Shown piece after piece: positions 23,493 to 31,914 of a stretch of 64,000 bases of DNA. The notes beneath the pieces were generated by a model that was not told the DNA's origin, searched no databases, and saw only the letters and a program-made list of their open reading frames with translations. The stretch is taken from positions 1 to 64,000 of the forward strand of contig NZ_SVFW01000014.1 in assembly GCF_015056685.1 (NCBI RefSeq), given 5' to 3'. Source of the DNA: Butyrivibrio sp. Its GTDB lineage: Bacteria; Bacillota; Clostridia; Lachnospirales; Lachnospiraceae. Numbering within the stretch: position 1 is the first letter of the stretch; every line of letters starts with the position of its first letter. The position numbers were made by a program, and so were the translations under genes.

Positions 23493-23726
23493 TTACTCAA
23501 AATCCTCCAGATTGCCATCTGCTGCTATTTTCTGAACCTTCTGCTCAACTTTCTCGATAGCCTCATGGCAATACTTTAGAAGTTCCATTCCCTCCTGATA
23601 TTCTTTAAAAGAATCCTCTAAAGAAATATCTTCTTTATCAAGAGCCTGTATTTTCTTTTCTATCTCAGAAAAAGCTTCTTCTACTGTAAGCTTCTTTTCT
23701 TCTGCATTCTCACTTTTCTTTGCCAT
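23493..23726 (-). CDS. xseB: Exodeoxyribonuclease VII small subunit
   Basis: The 77-residue helical protein has the XseB core (LTVEEAFSEIEKKIQALDKE, SLEDSFKEYQEGMELLKYC). It binds several copies per large subunit to form exonuclease VII, which degrades single-stranded DNA. The start at 23726 has AAAGGAA upstream and overlaps the xseA end by 17 bases, the usual coupling in this pair. Confidence 0.93.
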   Translation of the reverse strand: MAKKSENAEEKKLTVEEAFSEIEKKIQALDKEDISLEDSFKEYQEGMELLKYCHEAIEKVEQKVQKIAADGNLEDFE

Positions 23727-24933
23727 ACGATATTTCCTTTGTTCCAACAACAGTACTTCTTATGATTCCATCTGTAACGTATATGTTAAGTTCATCGCCT
23801 TCACTAACTGACTCAATGCTTTTGACATTATCTCCTGCCCCATTTGAGACATAAGAATATCCGCCCATTAGTCTGTTAAGTGGCGATAAACCCTTCATCT
23901 TTTCTATATCGATATTTAATCTGTGCCTGTACTCTGACAGTTTTCTATCCATCCTTGAGTTTAGGGCATCACCAAGTTTATCAATTCTAAGAAGCCTGTC
24001 CCTGACCTTATTCATAGGACTTAAAAGTCGTAGGTTCTCTTTTAACCTGTCCTCTATAAGTTTCCTTGCTCTTATCCTGCTTTCCATGCTCTTGGTAAGA
24101 GTAAAAGCATAATCCTCTATATCCTGAAGGAACCTCTCGTACTCGTACACTGCAAGCTCCGCTGCCGCAGAAGGAGTCGGTGCTCTTCTATCAGAAACAT
24201 AATCAGCTATTGTTGTATCCGTCTCATGACCAACTGCAGAAATGATAGGAATAGGGCAATCGAAAATAGCCTGTGCTACGTTTTCTTCGTTGAAAGCCCA
24301 AAGATCTTCTATAGAACCTCCACCACGTCCAACGATCATGACATCAACATTTTTCTCTGTCAGAGCCTGTATTCCTCTGACTATACTCTCAGAAGCTTCT
24401 GCACCTTGTACTATGGCGGGATAAAGAATTATTTGAATATGCGGATTTCTACGGGTAGCCACATTTATTATATCCCTCACTGCCGCACCAGTAGGAGCTG
24501 TAACTATTCCAAGAGTTTTTATATATTTGGGAATAGGCTGTTTGTATACCTGGTCAAACATGCCAGATTCAGCCAGTCTTTTCTTGAGTTCTTCATATTT
24601 TTCATAAAGAGCTCCGGCGCCGTCAAGCTCTATCTTTCTGGCATAAAGCTGATATTTCCCGTCTCTTTCGTATACATCAACAGTTCCGCTGGCCTTTATC
24701 TGCTGTCCCTCTTTCATCAAAAAAGAAAGACCGCCTCTTTCCCTGTCACCGCGGAACATCACACAAGAAATAGCACCACCGGCATCCTTCATAGTAAAGT
24801 AAATATGACCGGATGAGTGGTACCTTAAATTGCTCACTTCCCCTTTTATGGTAATAGTCCTTAAAAGGAAATCCTGAGTAAACATATTCCTGATGTAAGA
24901 ATTAACCTGTGTGACTGTATATTCACTGCGCAA
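23710..24933 (-). CDS. xseA: Exodeoxyribonuclease VII large subunit
   Basis: The 407-residue protein has an N-terminal OB fold (TITIKGEVSNLRYHSSGHIY) and the catalytic domain with GAAVRDIINVATRRNP, VGRGGGSIEDLWAFN and SAVGHETDTTIADYVSDRRAPTP (split, D and R residues of the XseA active site). It starts at a TTG (24933) that overlaps the nusB stop by 11 bases, with GGAGTG upstream in nusB. Together with XseB it degrades single-stranded DNA from both ends during repair. Confidence 0.93.
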   Translation of the reverse strand: MRSEYTVTQVNSYIRNMFTQDFLLRTITIKGEVSNLRYHSSGHIYFTMKDAGGAISCVMFRGDRERGGLSFLMKEGQQIKASGTVDVYERDGKYQLYARKIELDGAGALYEKYEELKKRLAESGMFDQVYKQPIPKYIKTLGIVTAPTGAAVRDIINVATRRNPHIQIILYPAIVQGAEASESIVRGIQALTEKNVDVMIVGRGGGSIEDLWAFNEENVAQAIFDCPIPIISAVGHETDTTIADYVSDRRAPTPSAAAELAVYEYERFLQDIEDYAFTLTKSMESRIRARKLIEDRLKENLRLLSPMNKVRDRLLRIDKLGDALNSRMDRKLSEYRHRLNIDIEKMKGLSPLNRLMGGYSYVSNGAGDNVKSIESVSEGDELNIYVTDGIIRSTVVGTKEISYGKEK

Positions 24934-25324
24934 ATTTAGCTAACACTCCGTTTACAAAAGCAGGTGATCCATCCTGTCCAAACTTCTTGGCAAGTTCTAC
25001 TGCCTCATTTATAGCTACACCTGTTGGAACGCTGTCATCGTATTTTATCTCATAGACAGCAAGACGTATGATAGTAAGATCAACCTTCGCCATACGCTTT
25101 GTATCCCATCCTGATGTGGCACTGTTTATTGCCTCATCGATCTCAGGAAGCTTTTCTGCGATCTTCTCATATTTTTCTCTGATCTGATCAGCATCCTTTT
25201 TAGAGAACTCTTCATCACTTACAGTTGTAAAGAGCTCTTCCTGCTCTGCCATCTCTTCGATGGAATTAAATTCAACACGAAAAAGCAGCATAAAAATCTG
25301 CTCTCTCAGTAAACTTCTATTCAT
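24923..25324 (-). CDS. nusB: Transcription antitermination factor NusB
   Basis: The 133-residue all-helical protein has the NusB core (REQIFMLLFRVEF, then DLTIIRLAVYEIKYDDSVPT and AINEAVELAKKFG). With NusE it binds boxA RNA in rRNA leaders and prevents premature termination. The N-terminal half contains an acidic insert (EQEELFTTVSDEEFSKKDAD) often seen in clostridial NusB. AGGAAA precedes the start; a GTG one codon earlier is possible. It overlaps xseA. Confidence 0.93.
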   Translation of the reverse strand: MNRSLLREQIFMLLFRVEFNSIEEMAEQEELFTTVSDEEFSKKDADQIREKYEKIAEKLPEIDEAINSATSGWDTKRMAKVDLTIIRLAVYEIKYDDSVPTGVAINEAVELAKKFGQDGSPAFVNGVLAKFAQ

Positions 25325-25355
25325 CACGTTTTTCCTATTCTATAAAAGTGTTTTA

Positions 25356-25709
25356 TCACGCCTTAGGCATTGTAATACCAGCTATTCTGATATTGACGTC
25401 TGTAACTTCAAGGCCTGTCATATTTTCGATTGAAGCCTTGACCTTTGTCTGTGCCTGCTGGCAAGTTGCCGGAATATTATATCCATAAGCCATCATAAGT
25501 GCCAGATCAACCTGCACCTGAGATGCACCTATTACGACCTTTGCTCCCTTTGTAAGGTTCTTACGGCTTACCTTTTCAAGGGTGTCACTTGTGTAATTGC
25601 CAGCCATAGCTGAAACGCCATCAACTTCAAGTGCTGCAAGAGCCGCAATTCTAGCTACTACATCATCTGCAATCTTAACAGATCCAATCTCTGCAATTTC
25701 TTTTCCCAT
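25356..25709 (-). CDS. Asp23/Gls24 family envelope stress protein
   Basis: The 117-residue protein has the Asp23 fold: IGSVKIADDVVARIAALAAL, the VDGVSAMAG turn, a strand region VVIGASQVQVDLALMMAYG and the C-terminal VKASIENMTGLEVTDVNIRI. Members are abundant membrane-anchored or cytoplasmic proteins linked to alkaline and cell-wall stress. The gene heads the nusB-xseA-xseB cluster and has a strong extended -10 promoter 35 bases upstream. GAGGTGAC precedes the ATG. Confidence 0.9.
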   Translation of the reverse strand: MGKEIAEIGSVKIADDVVARIAALAALEVDGVSAMAGNYTSDTLEKVSRKNLTKGAKVVIGASQVQVDLALMMAYGYNIPATCQQAQTKVKASIENMTGLEVTDVNIRIAGITMPKA

Positions 25710-25743
25710 AACTTGTCACCTCATTTATTCACAATCATGAATT

Positions 25744-25860
25744 ATTATACCACAATTCTAAGTTCGAAAATACCTCACTAAGAATTCTGGTATCCTTATC
25801 GCTAAGCTCGACAATACCTCGCTAAGCGAATCAGTATACCACAATTCCCACAATTCCACA
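25744..25860 (-). repeat. Imperfect 44-bp tandem repeat with two extended -10 boxes upstream of the Asp23 gene
   Basis: On the minus strand the segment CTTAGCGAGGTATTGTCGAG recurs 44 bases later as CTTAGTGAGGTATTTTCGAA. GAATTGTGGTATACT (with -10 at 25833-25838) and GAATTGTGGTATAAT (with -10 at 25744-25749) are 89 bases apart, about two units. The middle unit holds a reversed copy (GGATACCAGAATT). The nearer box fits a TGnTATAAT promoter of the Asp23 gene. GGAATTGTG itself occurs three times at the distal end. Confidence 0.6.
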
Positions 25861-27351
25861 TCACAGCCAAAAGATGATTGTCTTGGTATCTGCAAATGTT
25901 GTATAGGATACTGAAGCTGTATCCCCCTGCAGATAATCAAAGACTTTTCTGTCTGTTATCAGCTGCGCGAACATACTGTCATACACATCCTGTGAAGCAC
26001 ACTTCATAGTCACATTATTGCTGCCATCATTGTACCTGCGATCAAACAGATCCTTCACAAGAGACATCTCAGCGGATGTGAAATACTCATCCTCTCTGAC
26101 ATAGTAATTATCTGCCATGCTCGAGCAGTTAGGCATATATATTTCATCAGAGATAGTGTGATTCCTGATAATATCTGAAGTTGTCACATTAAGATAGTCA
26201 TAATTTATGGCAGGAAGCTTGGTTGCGTCCGCACTCTCACCATTTGTTGTCTGGTAAGAGGAATCTCCCCAAGTCACATCCACATAGTAATATGCATTAT
26301 TACACTTCACAAGATTCCAGGCATGCCTGACACCTTTAGAATTCTTGGTATCTACGGTTCCGGTGACCAGAGTACAGTCAATCCCAAGCTTGTTAAGAAG
26401 GAGCTGTGCTGCCTTTGCATAACCATTGCATACGCTTCTGCCATTCAAAAACACAGAGCATATATTCTGATTATCAGGAGCTTCTATATCATACTCAGTA
26501 TTAGTGATCAGGTAGTCATATATATACTTGATTGCATAATAGTCATCTTCTGAGGAAGGCGCATTGGCAAGGCATCTGTTAACAGCTTCATTTATCTGCA
26601 CCTTTTTTGCCTCAGCCTGTTCCTTACTGCAAGTGTAATTGCCCGTAAAAGAAATCTTGGTGATCACGTTGTCGATCGTATAGTTGGTATAATGATATCC
26701 ATCAACGTAAAAAATCTCCGGATGATCTGCCATTACATAGTTAAAAACCTGCTCTATGGCATCGTCACTTGTAGTTGAGACAATAACATCTGCAGCAAGA
26801 TTCTGCATTATTGTAAGCAGCTCAACATACAAAGTCTTCCCTGCTTCAGTAAGCCTTTCATATGCATAAAGCCCTTCCTGACTCTTTTTTATCGTCTCTA
26901 TTCCCACAGGAGAAAGTCCAATTGATTCCCTGACCCTTTCATCTTCATCATCAGATGCTTTGGATAAGGTACCCCCAGGGCTCTGCTGCTTTTGTTCCTG
27001 CACAGCGCTTGACTTACCGGATGAAGCATCAAGAGAACTATCTGATGAGCTCGCCTCTTTTGAAGCTTCCTCTGCTCCCGTTTCTACTTCTGCAACGACT
27101 GTAGTCTCACTAGATGCAGCCTGATCTGATACTTCATAAGCGGTATCACCCGTTTCAATTACAGTTTCAGGCACCAGATAAGTGCTGTCAGTAGTTGAAA
27201 CAGGATTGTCCAATTTAGGATCTTTTAGCCCCAAAGCTTCCAGATAGTCATCAAAGCTTTCATACTGACACCCTGAAAGACTGCTTGTCACAACTCCCGC
27301 GGCCATAATCGCCGCCATTATTCTCTTAACTCTTCCAATGCCTTTTCTCAA
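25861..27351 (-). CDS. Lipoprotein with transglutaminase-like domain
   Basis: The 496-residue protein has a signal peptide ending in the lipobox SLSGC near residue 28, so it should be lipid-anchored outside the membrane. A low-complexity Ser/Glu/Ala linker (about 50-135) follows. The transglutaminase-like core carries the triad: Cys in GRSVCNGYAKAAQLLLNKLG, His in RHAWNLVK and Asp in YYVDVTWGD. Such proteins may crosslink or cleave peptides at the cell surface. The TTG at 27351 has GGAGGGG seven bases upstream and is preferred. It lies 27 bases after prfC and may share its transcript. Confidence 0.85.
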   Translation of the reverse strand: MRKGIGRVKRIMAAIMAAGVVTSSLSGCQYESFDDYLEALGLKDPKLDNPVSTTDSTYLVPETVIETGDTAYEVSDQAASSETTVVAEVETGAEEASKEASSSDSSLDASSGKSSAVQEQKQQSPGGTLSKASDDEDERVRESIGLSPVGIETIKKSQEGLYAYERLTEAGKTLYVELLTIMQNLAADVIVSTTSDDAIEQVFNYVMADHPEIFYVDGYHYTNYTIDNVITKISFTGNYTCSKEQAEAKKVQINEAVNRCLANAPSSEDDYYAIKYIYDYLITNTEYDIEAPDNQNICSVFLNGRSVCNGYAKAAQLLLNKLGIDCTLVTGTVDTKNSKGVRHAWNLVKCNNAYYYVDVTWGDSSYQTTNGESADATKLPAINYDYLNVTTSDIIRNHTISDEIYMPNCSSMADNYYVREDEYFTSAEMSLVKDLFDRRYNDGSNNVTMKCASQDVYDSMFAQLITDRKVFDYLQGDTASVSYTTFADTKTIIFWL

Positions 27352-27378
27352 GTACTCCCCTCCAACTTACGATAAGCA

Positions 27379-28983
27379 TTAGTTCTTTTTGAACTCAGAA
27401 AGAATAAGTCCTTTATTTCTCTCCATTGTCATTCCAACACTCCACTCGTTAATGAACAAAAGAAGTGGTCTGTCATGCATATCCTTGATCTTCTTCATAT
27501 CAGAAGTTCCAACAAGTGTAGACATATCGATATCCTCATTGTCTACCCATCTGATGTACTCGTATGGAAGATTCTCAAGGATTATATCAACATTGTACTC
27601 GCTCTGGAGTCTGAACTTCAATACATCAAACTGAAGAACACCAACTACTCCGACAATTATTTCCTCAAGTCCAGTGTTGTACTCCTGGAATATCTGGATA
27701 GCGCCTTCCTGAGCTATCTGAGTGATACCCTTTACGAACTGTTTACGCTTCATGGTATCTACCTGACGTACTCTTGCAAAGTGTTCCGGAGCAAATGTAG
27801 GGATTCCTTCGTATACCACATTGTCTTTTGGCATACAGATCGTATCACCAATAGAGAAAATACCCGGATCAAATACACCCATGATATCACCGGCGTAAGC
27901 CTCACTAAGTATCTTTCTCTCATCAGCCATAAGCTGCTGAGGCTGTGAAAGTCTCATAACCTTGCCGCTCTGCACATGCTTAACTTCGTTGTTGGCATCA
28001 TAGCGTCCTGAACAGATTCTCATAAAAGCGACTCTGTCTCTGTGAGCTTTATTCATGTTAGCCTGGATTTTAAATACAAAGGCTGTAAAATCTCTCTCAA
28101 ATGGATCAATAAGCTCTCCGTCTGAAGACCTACGTCCTGTAGGAGGAGTGGCCATTTTTAAGAAATGATGGAGGAAAAGTTCTACACCAAAGTTCTGAAG
28201 AGCTGATCCAAAGAACACAGGAGTAAGTTCACCTGCTCTTACTTTTTCAAGATCATATTCAGCGCCTGCTCCGTCCAAAAGCTCTATTTCTCCCTGAAGC
28301 TTTTCAAAAGCATCCTGTCCGATCTCACTGTCAATAGCAGCTTTATCATTAAGATCTATGAAAGTTTCTTTTCCTTCCTTAGTTCCCTTCTGTGTCTCAG
28401 AGAATGTAACTATATGGCCTTCTCTTCTGTCATAGATACCTTTAAAATTCTTACCTGAACCAATTGGCCAGTTCATAGGGCATGTAGCGATTCCCAGGTT
28501 ATTCTCGATATCATCAAGAAGATCAAAAGTGTCTTTTGCATCACGGTCGAGCTTATTTATAAATGTAAAGATTGGAATATGACTCATGGCGCAGACTTTA
28601 AAAAGCTTTCTTGTCTGAGCCTCAACACCTTTGCTGGCATCAATGACCATGACAGCTGAGTCAGCAGCCATAAGTGTTCTGTATGTATCCTCTGAGAAGT
28701 CCTGGTGTCCTGGAGTATCAAGGATATTTATGCAACATCCTTCAAAATTGAACTGCAGAACTGATGAAGTAACTGAAATACCTCTCTGTTTCTCGATCTC
28801 CATCCAGTCAGATACAGCATGTCTGGCTGTAGCCTTACCCTTAACGCTACCAGCCATATTAATAGCTCCACCATAAAGCAGGAACTTCTCGGTAAGAGTT
28901 GTCTTACCTGCATCGGGGTGGGAAATAATCGCGAAAGTACGACGCTTATTTATCTCATTAATTGTTTCTTTTGTATTACTCAT
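27379..28983 (-). CDS. prfC: Peptide chain release factor 3
   Basis: The 534-residue translational GTPase shows SHPDAGKTTLTEK (G1), DTPGHQDF (G3) and FINKLDRD (G4), followed by RF3-type domains II and III (RVAFMRICSGRY, FVKGITQIAQEGAIQIFQEY). It removes RF1 and RF2 from the ribosome after termination. AAAGGA precedes the ATG. The length and the GVVGVLQFDVLKFRL region separate it from EF-G and TetM-type proteins. Confidence 0.95.
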   Translation of the reverse strand: MSNTKETINEINKRRTFAIISHPDAGKTTLTEKFLLYGGAINMAGSVKGKATARHAVSDWMEIEKQRGISVTSSVLQFNFEGCCINILDTPGHQDFSEDTYRTLMAADSAVMVIDASKGVEAQTRKLFKVCAMSHIPIFTFINKLDRDAKDTFDLLDDIENNLGIATCPMNWPIGSGKNFKGIYDRREGHIVTFSETQKGTKEGKETFIDLNDKAAIDSEIGQDAFEKLQGEIELLDGAGAEYDLEKVRAGELTPVFFGSALQNFGVELFLHHFLKMATPPTGRRSSDGELIDPFERDFTAFVFKIQANMNKAHRDRVAFMRICSGRYDANNEVKHVQSGKVMRLSQPQQLMADERKILSEAYAGDIMGVFDPGIFSIGDTICMPKDNVVYEGIPTFAPEHFARVRQVDTMKRKQFVKGITQIAQEGAIQIFQEYNTGLEEIIVGVVGVLQFDVLKFRLQSEYNVDIILENLPYEYIRWVDNEDIDMSTLVGTSDMKKIKDMHDRPLLLFINEWSVGMTMERNKGLILSEFKKN

Positions 28984-29007
28984 AGCTCAATCCTTTATTA
29001 CTTTAAA

Positions 29008-29096
29008 TAAGACCGGTATGCATAACACGCCGGTCTTAAAGAATATACGTTAGATACGGAAGCTCTGCTCTCACTTCGTTCGCCAGAGCAAGCTTC
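29008..29096 (-). terminator. Two hairpins downstream of pnp
   Basis: On the minus strand GAAGCT-TGCTCT pairs with its complement through a one-base bulge (29059-29096), then a perfect 9-bp stem TAAGACCGG/CCGGTCTTA (29008-29038). Neither has a strong T-run, so they may shield the pnp mRNA 3' end or act as weak terminators before prfC. Confidence 0.45.
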
Positions 29097-29128
29097 ATAC
29101 TAAATTCGACTTACGTCTCATTAAGTAT

Positions 29129-31219
29129 TCAGCTTTTAGGGCAATCCTTGATTGAGAAGCTGATTCTTCCCATCTTATCCTTGCCAAGGCAGATTACCTT
29201 TACAGTATCGCCAAGTGTAAGAACATCTTCTACATGGTCGATTCTCTCTTTAGAGATCTTGCTGATGTGGACCATGCCCTCTTTGCCAGGAGCAAACTCA
29301 ACAAATGCGCCGAACTCTTTGATGCTTACAACCTTACCTGTGAAGATCTGATCCTTCTCGAAATCTGTAACGATCACATTGATCATGTTAACAGCTTCAT
29401 TGATCTTATCCTGATCTTCTCCACAAACAGAAACCTGTCCGTCATCTGTAATATCAATCTTAACGCCTGTTCTAGCGATGATTTCATTGATTGTCTTTCC
29501 ACGCTGTCCAACAACATCACCAATCTTCTCAGGATCGATCTGCATAGAAACGATCTTAGGAGCGTACTTGGATACTTCCTTACGAGGTTCAGCAATTGCC
29601 TTGCTCATGCACTCATCCATGATGAAGAATCTTGCTTCACGGCACTGCTCAATAGCTGTCTCAACGATAGGCTTTGTAAGACCGTGGATCTTGATATCCA
29701 TCTGGATAGCTGTGATACCGTCTTTTGTTCCTGTTACCTTGAAGTCCATATCTCCGAAGAAGTCTTCAAGTCCCTGGATATCTGTAAGAACGATGAAATC
29801 GTCATCTGTATCTCCTGTAACAAGACCACATGAAATACCAGCAACCATCTTCTTGATAGGAACACCAGCAGCCATAAGTGACATACATGATGCGCAAGTT
29901 GAAGCCATTGATGTTGATCCGTTAGACTCAAATGTTTCTGATACGGCACGGATTGCATATGGGAACTCGTCAACGCTAGGAAGAACAGGAAGAAGTGCTC
30001 TCTCAGCAAGTGCGCCGTGACCAATCTCTCTACGTCCAGGTCCTCTTGAAACCTTTGTCTCACCTACAGAATATGCAGGGAAGTTGTACTGGTGTACATA
30101 TCTCTTATCAGCTGCAAAGTTGTCAAGACCTTCAACCTTCTGAGCCTCTGAAAGAGGTGCAAGTGTTACAACATCACAAATCTGTGTCTGTCCACGAGTG
30201 AACATAGCACTTCCGTGTACTCTAGGAATAAGATCAACCTCAGCTGAAAGTGGTCTGATCTGCTTTATGCCACGTCCGTCTGGTCTCTTGTGATCTTTAA
30301 GGATCATCTTACGAACTGTCTTTTTCTCGTACTGATAGATTGCTTCACCAAGGATTGCAAGCCACTCCTCGTTGTCAGCAAACTTCTCTGATAGTCTATC
30401 TGTAATCTCAGCGATGTTTGCTTCTCTTGTCTGCTTATCATCTGTAAATACAGCCTTTTCCATCTCTTCTGGTGGAACAACTTCCTTGATAGCTGCAAAG
30501 AGTTCTTCAGGAACTGCACAGCTTGTATATTCGTGCTTTGGCTTACCAACCTCAGCTACAATACCCTTGAAGAATTCAATGATCTGAAGGTTAACATCAT
30601 GTGCCTTGTAGATAGCTTCCTTCATCTTCTCTTCAGGAATCTCGTTGGCACCAGCCTCGATCATGATTACTTTCTGTCCAACAGAAGCAACTGTGAGCTT
30701 AAGGTCACCTGTGTTCCACTGCTCCTGTGTAGGGTTAACGATGAGCTCACCGTCGATCATACCGATCTGAGTCATAGCACATGGGCCATCGAAAGGAATA
30801 TCAGAAATTGAAACTGATATTGAAGCGCCAAGCATTGCAAGAAGCTCCGGACGGCACTGAGGATCAACTGACATAACCATTGTCTCGATTGTTACGTCAT
30901 TTCTGTAATCCTTAGGGAAAAGAGGACGCATAGGACGATCGATAACGCGGCTTGTAAGAATAGCGTTCTCAGAAGGCTTGCCCTCTCTCTTGTTGTATCC
31001 ACCTGGGAATTTACCTACAGCATAGAACTTCTCATTATACTCTACTGAAAGTGGGAAGAAATCTACTCCATCCCTTGGCTTTGCTGAAGCTGTTGCTGTG
31101 CATAAAACTGTTGTGTCGCCATACTGCATGAAGGCGCATCCGTTTGCCTGTTTTCCTACTTTGCCGATCTCAACCTTAAGTGTACGTCCGGCAAGTTCCA
31201 TTGAATAAGTCTTTACCAT
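29129..31219 (-). CDS. pnp: Polyribonucleotide nucleotidyltransferase (PNPase)
   Basis: The 696-residue protein has two RNase PH domains (first about 10-140, second about 315-545 with RPDGRGIKQIRPL and GRREIGHGALAERAL), an all-helical linker, a KH domain (DVVGQRGKTINEIIARTGVK near 565) and an S1 domain (TGKVVSIKEFGAFVEF near 625). It degrades RNA from the 3' end with phosphate in a trimer. AAGGAG precedes the ATG. It follows rpsO, the classic pair. A long imperfect hairpin in its leader suggests post-transcriptional control. Confidence 0.97.
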   Translation of the reverse strand: MVKTYSMELAGRTLKVEIGKVGKQANGCAFMQYGDTTVLCTATASAKPRDGVDFFPLSVEYNEKFYAVGKFPGGYNKREGKPSENAILTSRVIDRPMRPLFPKDYRNDVTIETMVMSVDPQCRPELLAMLGASISVSISDIPFDGPCAMTQIGMIDGELIVNPTQEQWNTGDLKLTVASVGQKVIMIEAGANEIPEEKMKEAIYKAHDVNLQIIEFFKGIVAEVGKPKHEYTSCAVPEELFAAIKEVVPPEEMEKAVFTDDKQTREANIAEITDRLSEKFADNEEWLAILGEAIYQYEKKTVRKMILKDHKRPDGRGIKQIRPLSAEVDLIPRVHGSAMFTRGQTQICDVVTLAPLSEAQKVEGLDNFAADKRYVHQYNFPAYSVGETKVSRGPGRREIGHGALAERALLPVLPSVDEFPYAIRAVSETFESNGSTSMASTCASCMSLMAAGVPIKKMVAGISCGLVTGDTDDDFIVLTDIQGLEDFFGDMDFKVTGTKDGITAIQMDIKIHGLTKPIVETAIEQCREARFFIMDECMSKAIAEPRKEVSKYAPKIVSMQIDPEKIGDVVGQRGKTINEIIARTGVKIDITDDGQVSVCGEDQDKINEAVNMINVIVTDFEKDQIFTGKVVSIKEFGAFVEFAPGKEGMVHISKISKERIDHVEDVLTLGDTVKVICLGKDKMGRISFSIKDCPKS

Positions 31220-31340
31220 TTTTTCTCCTTCTACTGCTCATCCGCAGTCCTTCATCTACAAATTCAAAAACATACTCATATACGACTGTTTCATTGAATT
31301 TTTGTACTTCAGGTGCGTGTGCAGCTTAAACATTATTATT

Positions 31341-31413
31341 GATATATGGTTTTCAAGGTCATAATAAAAATCACGCATGCATAATCTTTATTATAACTTT
31401 GAATCCATATATC
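31341..31413 (-). promoter_or_regulatory. Long imperfect hairpin in the pnp leader
   Basis: The arms 31341-31368 and 31387-31413 are inverted copies over about 27 bp, with two mismatches, one bulge and one G-U pair in the minus-strand RNA; GATATATGG/CCATATATC and ATAATAAA/TTTATTAT are perfect end blocks. The loop is 18 bases. It lies between the rpsO terminator and the pnp start, about 120 bases before the ATG, where a double-strand-specific RNase could cut. No good promoter is visible between the rpsO terminator and the hairpin. Confidence 0.6.
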
Positions 31414-31428
31414 TTTGTTATAAAAATA

Positions 31429-31473
31429 CAAAAAACGGAATAGGCTGATGATAATACATCAGCCTTATCCCGT
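31429..31473 (-). terminator. Terminator after rpsO
   Basis: On the minus strand a strong stem (GGCTGATG/CATCAGCC core, extended by CCGT/ACGG ends with a small bulge, 31435-31473) is followed by a run of T residues. Some readthrough into pnp is likely, as no clear pnp promoter is seen. Confidence 0.8.
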
Positions 31474-31487
31474 CTTCTTTTAACAGA

Positions 31488-31754
31488 TTACTTTCTAAGA
31501 CCAAGGTCTGCGATGAGCTTACGATAAGCTTCGATATCCTTTTTCTTGAGATATCCAAGAAGGCTACGTCTCTGACCTACCATCTTAAGAAGGCCTCTTC
31601 TTGAGTGGTGATCCTTAGGGTTCTTATCAAGGTGAGCGTTAAGCTCCTTGATTCTCTCTGTAAGAATAGCTACCTGAACTTCTGGTGAACCTGTGTCTCC
31701 AGCTGTTCTTGCGAACTTGCTGATTACTTCTGTTTTCTTCTCTTTTGAAATCAT
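31488..31754 (-). CDS. rpsO: 30S ribosomal protein S15
   Basis: The 88-residue protein is a full-length S15: [19 protein letters not shown] (16S rRNA contact), the [19 protein letters not shown] core and the C-terminal [19 protein letters not shown] helix. It binds early in assembly of the central domain of the small subunit. AAAGGAG precedes the ATG. A promoter and a leader of about 115 bases lie upstream, and S15 often represses its own translation through such leaders. Confidence 0.97.
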   Translation of the reverse strand: MISKEKKTEVISKFARTAGDTGSPEVQVAILTERIKELNAHLDKNPKDHHSRRGLLKMVGQRRSLLGYLKKKDIEAYRKLIADLGLRK

Positions 31755-31868
31755 TTCTTTTCTCCTTTAAAAAATAGTATTTCCTCCTAATACGCAGACA
31801 AAGGTTGGAGTATCCTGCATCCGAGTATAAGGTAGTCTGTTACAGTTGTCTGAACATTAAGTCAGCAA
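31755..31868 (-). promoter_or_regulatory. Structured rpsO leader, candidate S15 autoregulatory RNA
   Basis: The leader RNA can form AGUUG-CUGA/UCAG-A-CAACU near its 5' part and a second stem AUGCAGG/UCUGCGU further on. An ACUCC segment in the second loop is complementary to the first of two Shine-Dalgarno-like sites (UAGGAGG), so the start region could be masked. S15 control of its own mRNA is known in several bacteria with differing RNA folds; applying it here is inference. Confidence 0.4.
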
Positions 31869-31875
31869 CTAACAC

Positions 31876-31904
31876 ATATTAACACATAAAAACAATTATG
31901 TAAA
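31876..31904 (-). promoter_or_regulatory. Promoter of rpsO
   Basis: On the minus strand TTTACA (31899-31904) and TAATAT (31876-31881) are 17 bases apart in the 160-base gap between the pgm-type gene and rpsO. The -35 matches five of six consensus bases. Confidence 0.55.
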
Positions 31905-31914
31905 GTGCAGAATA

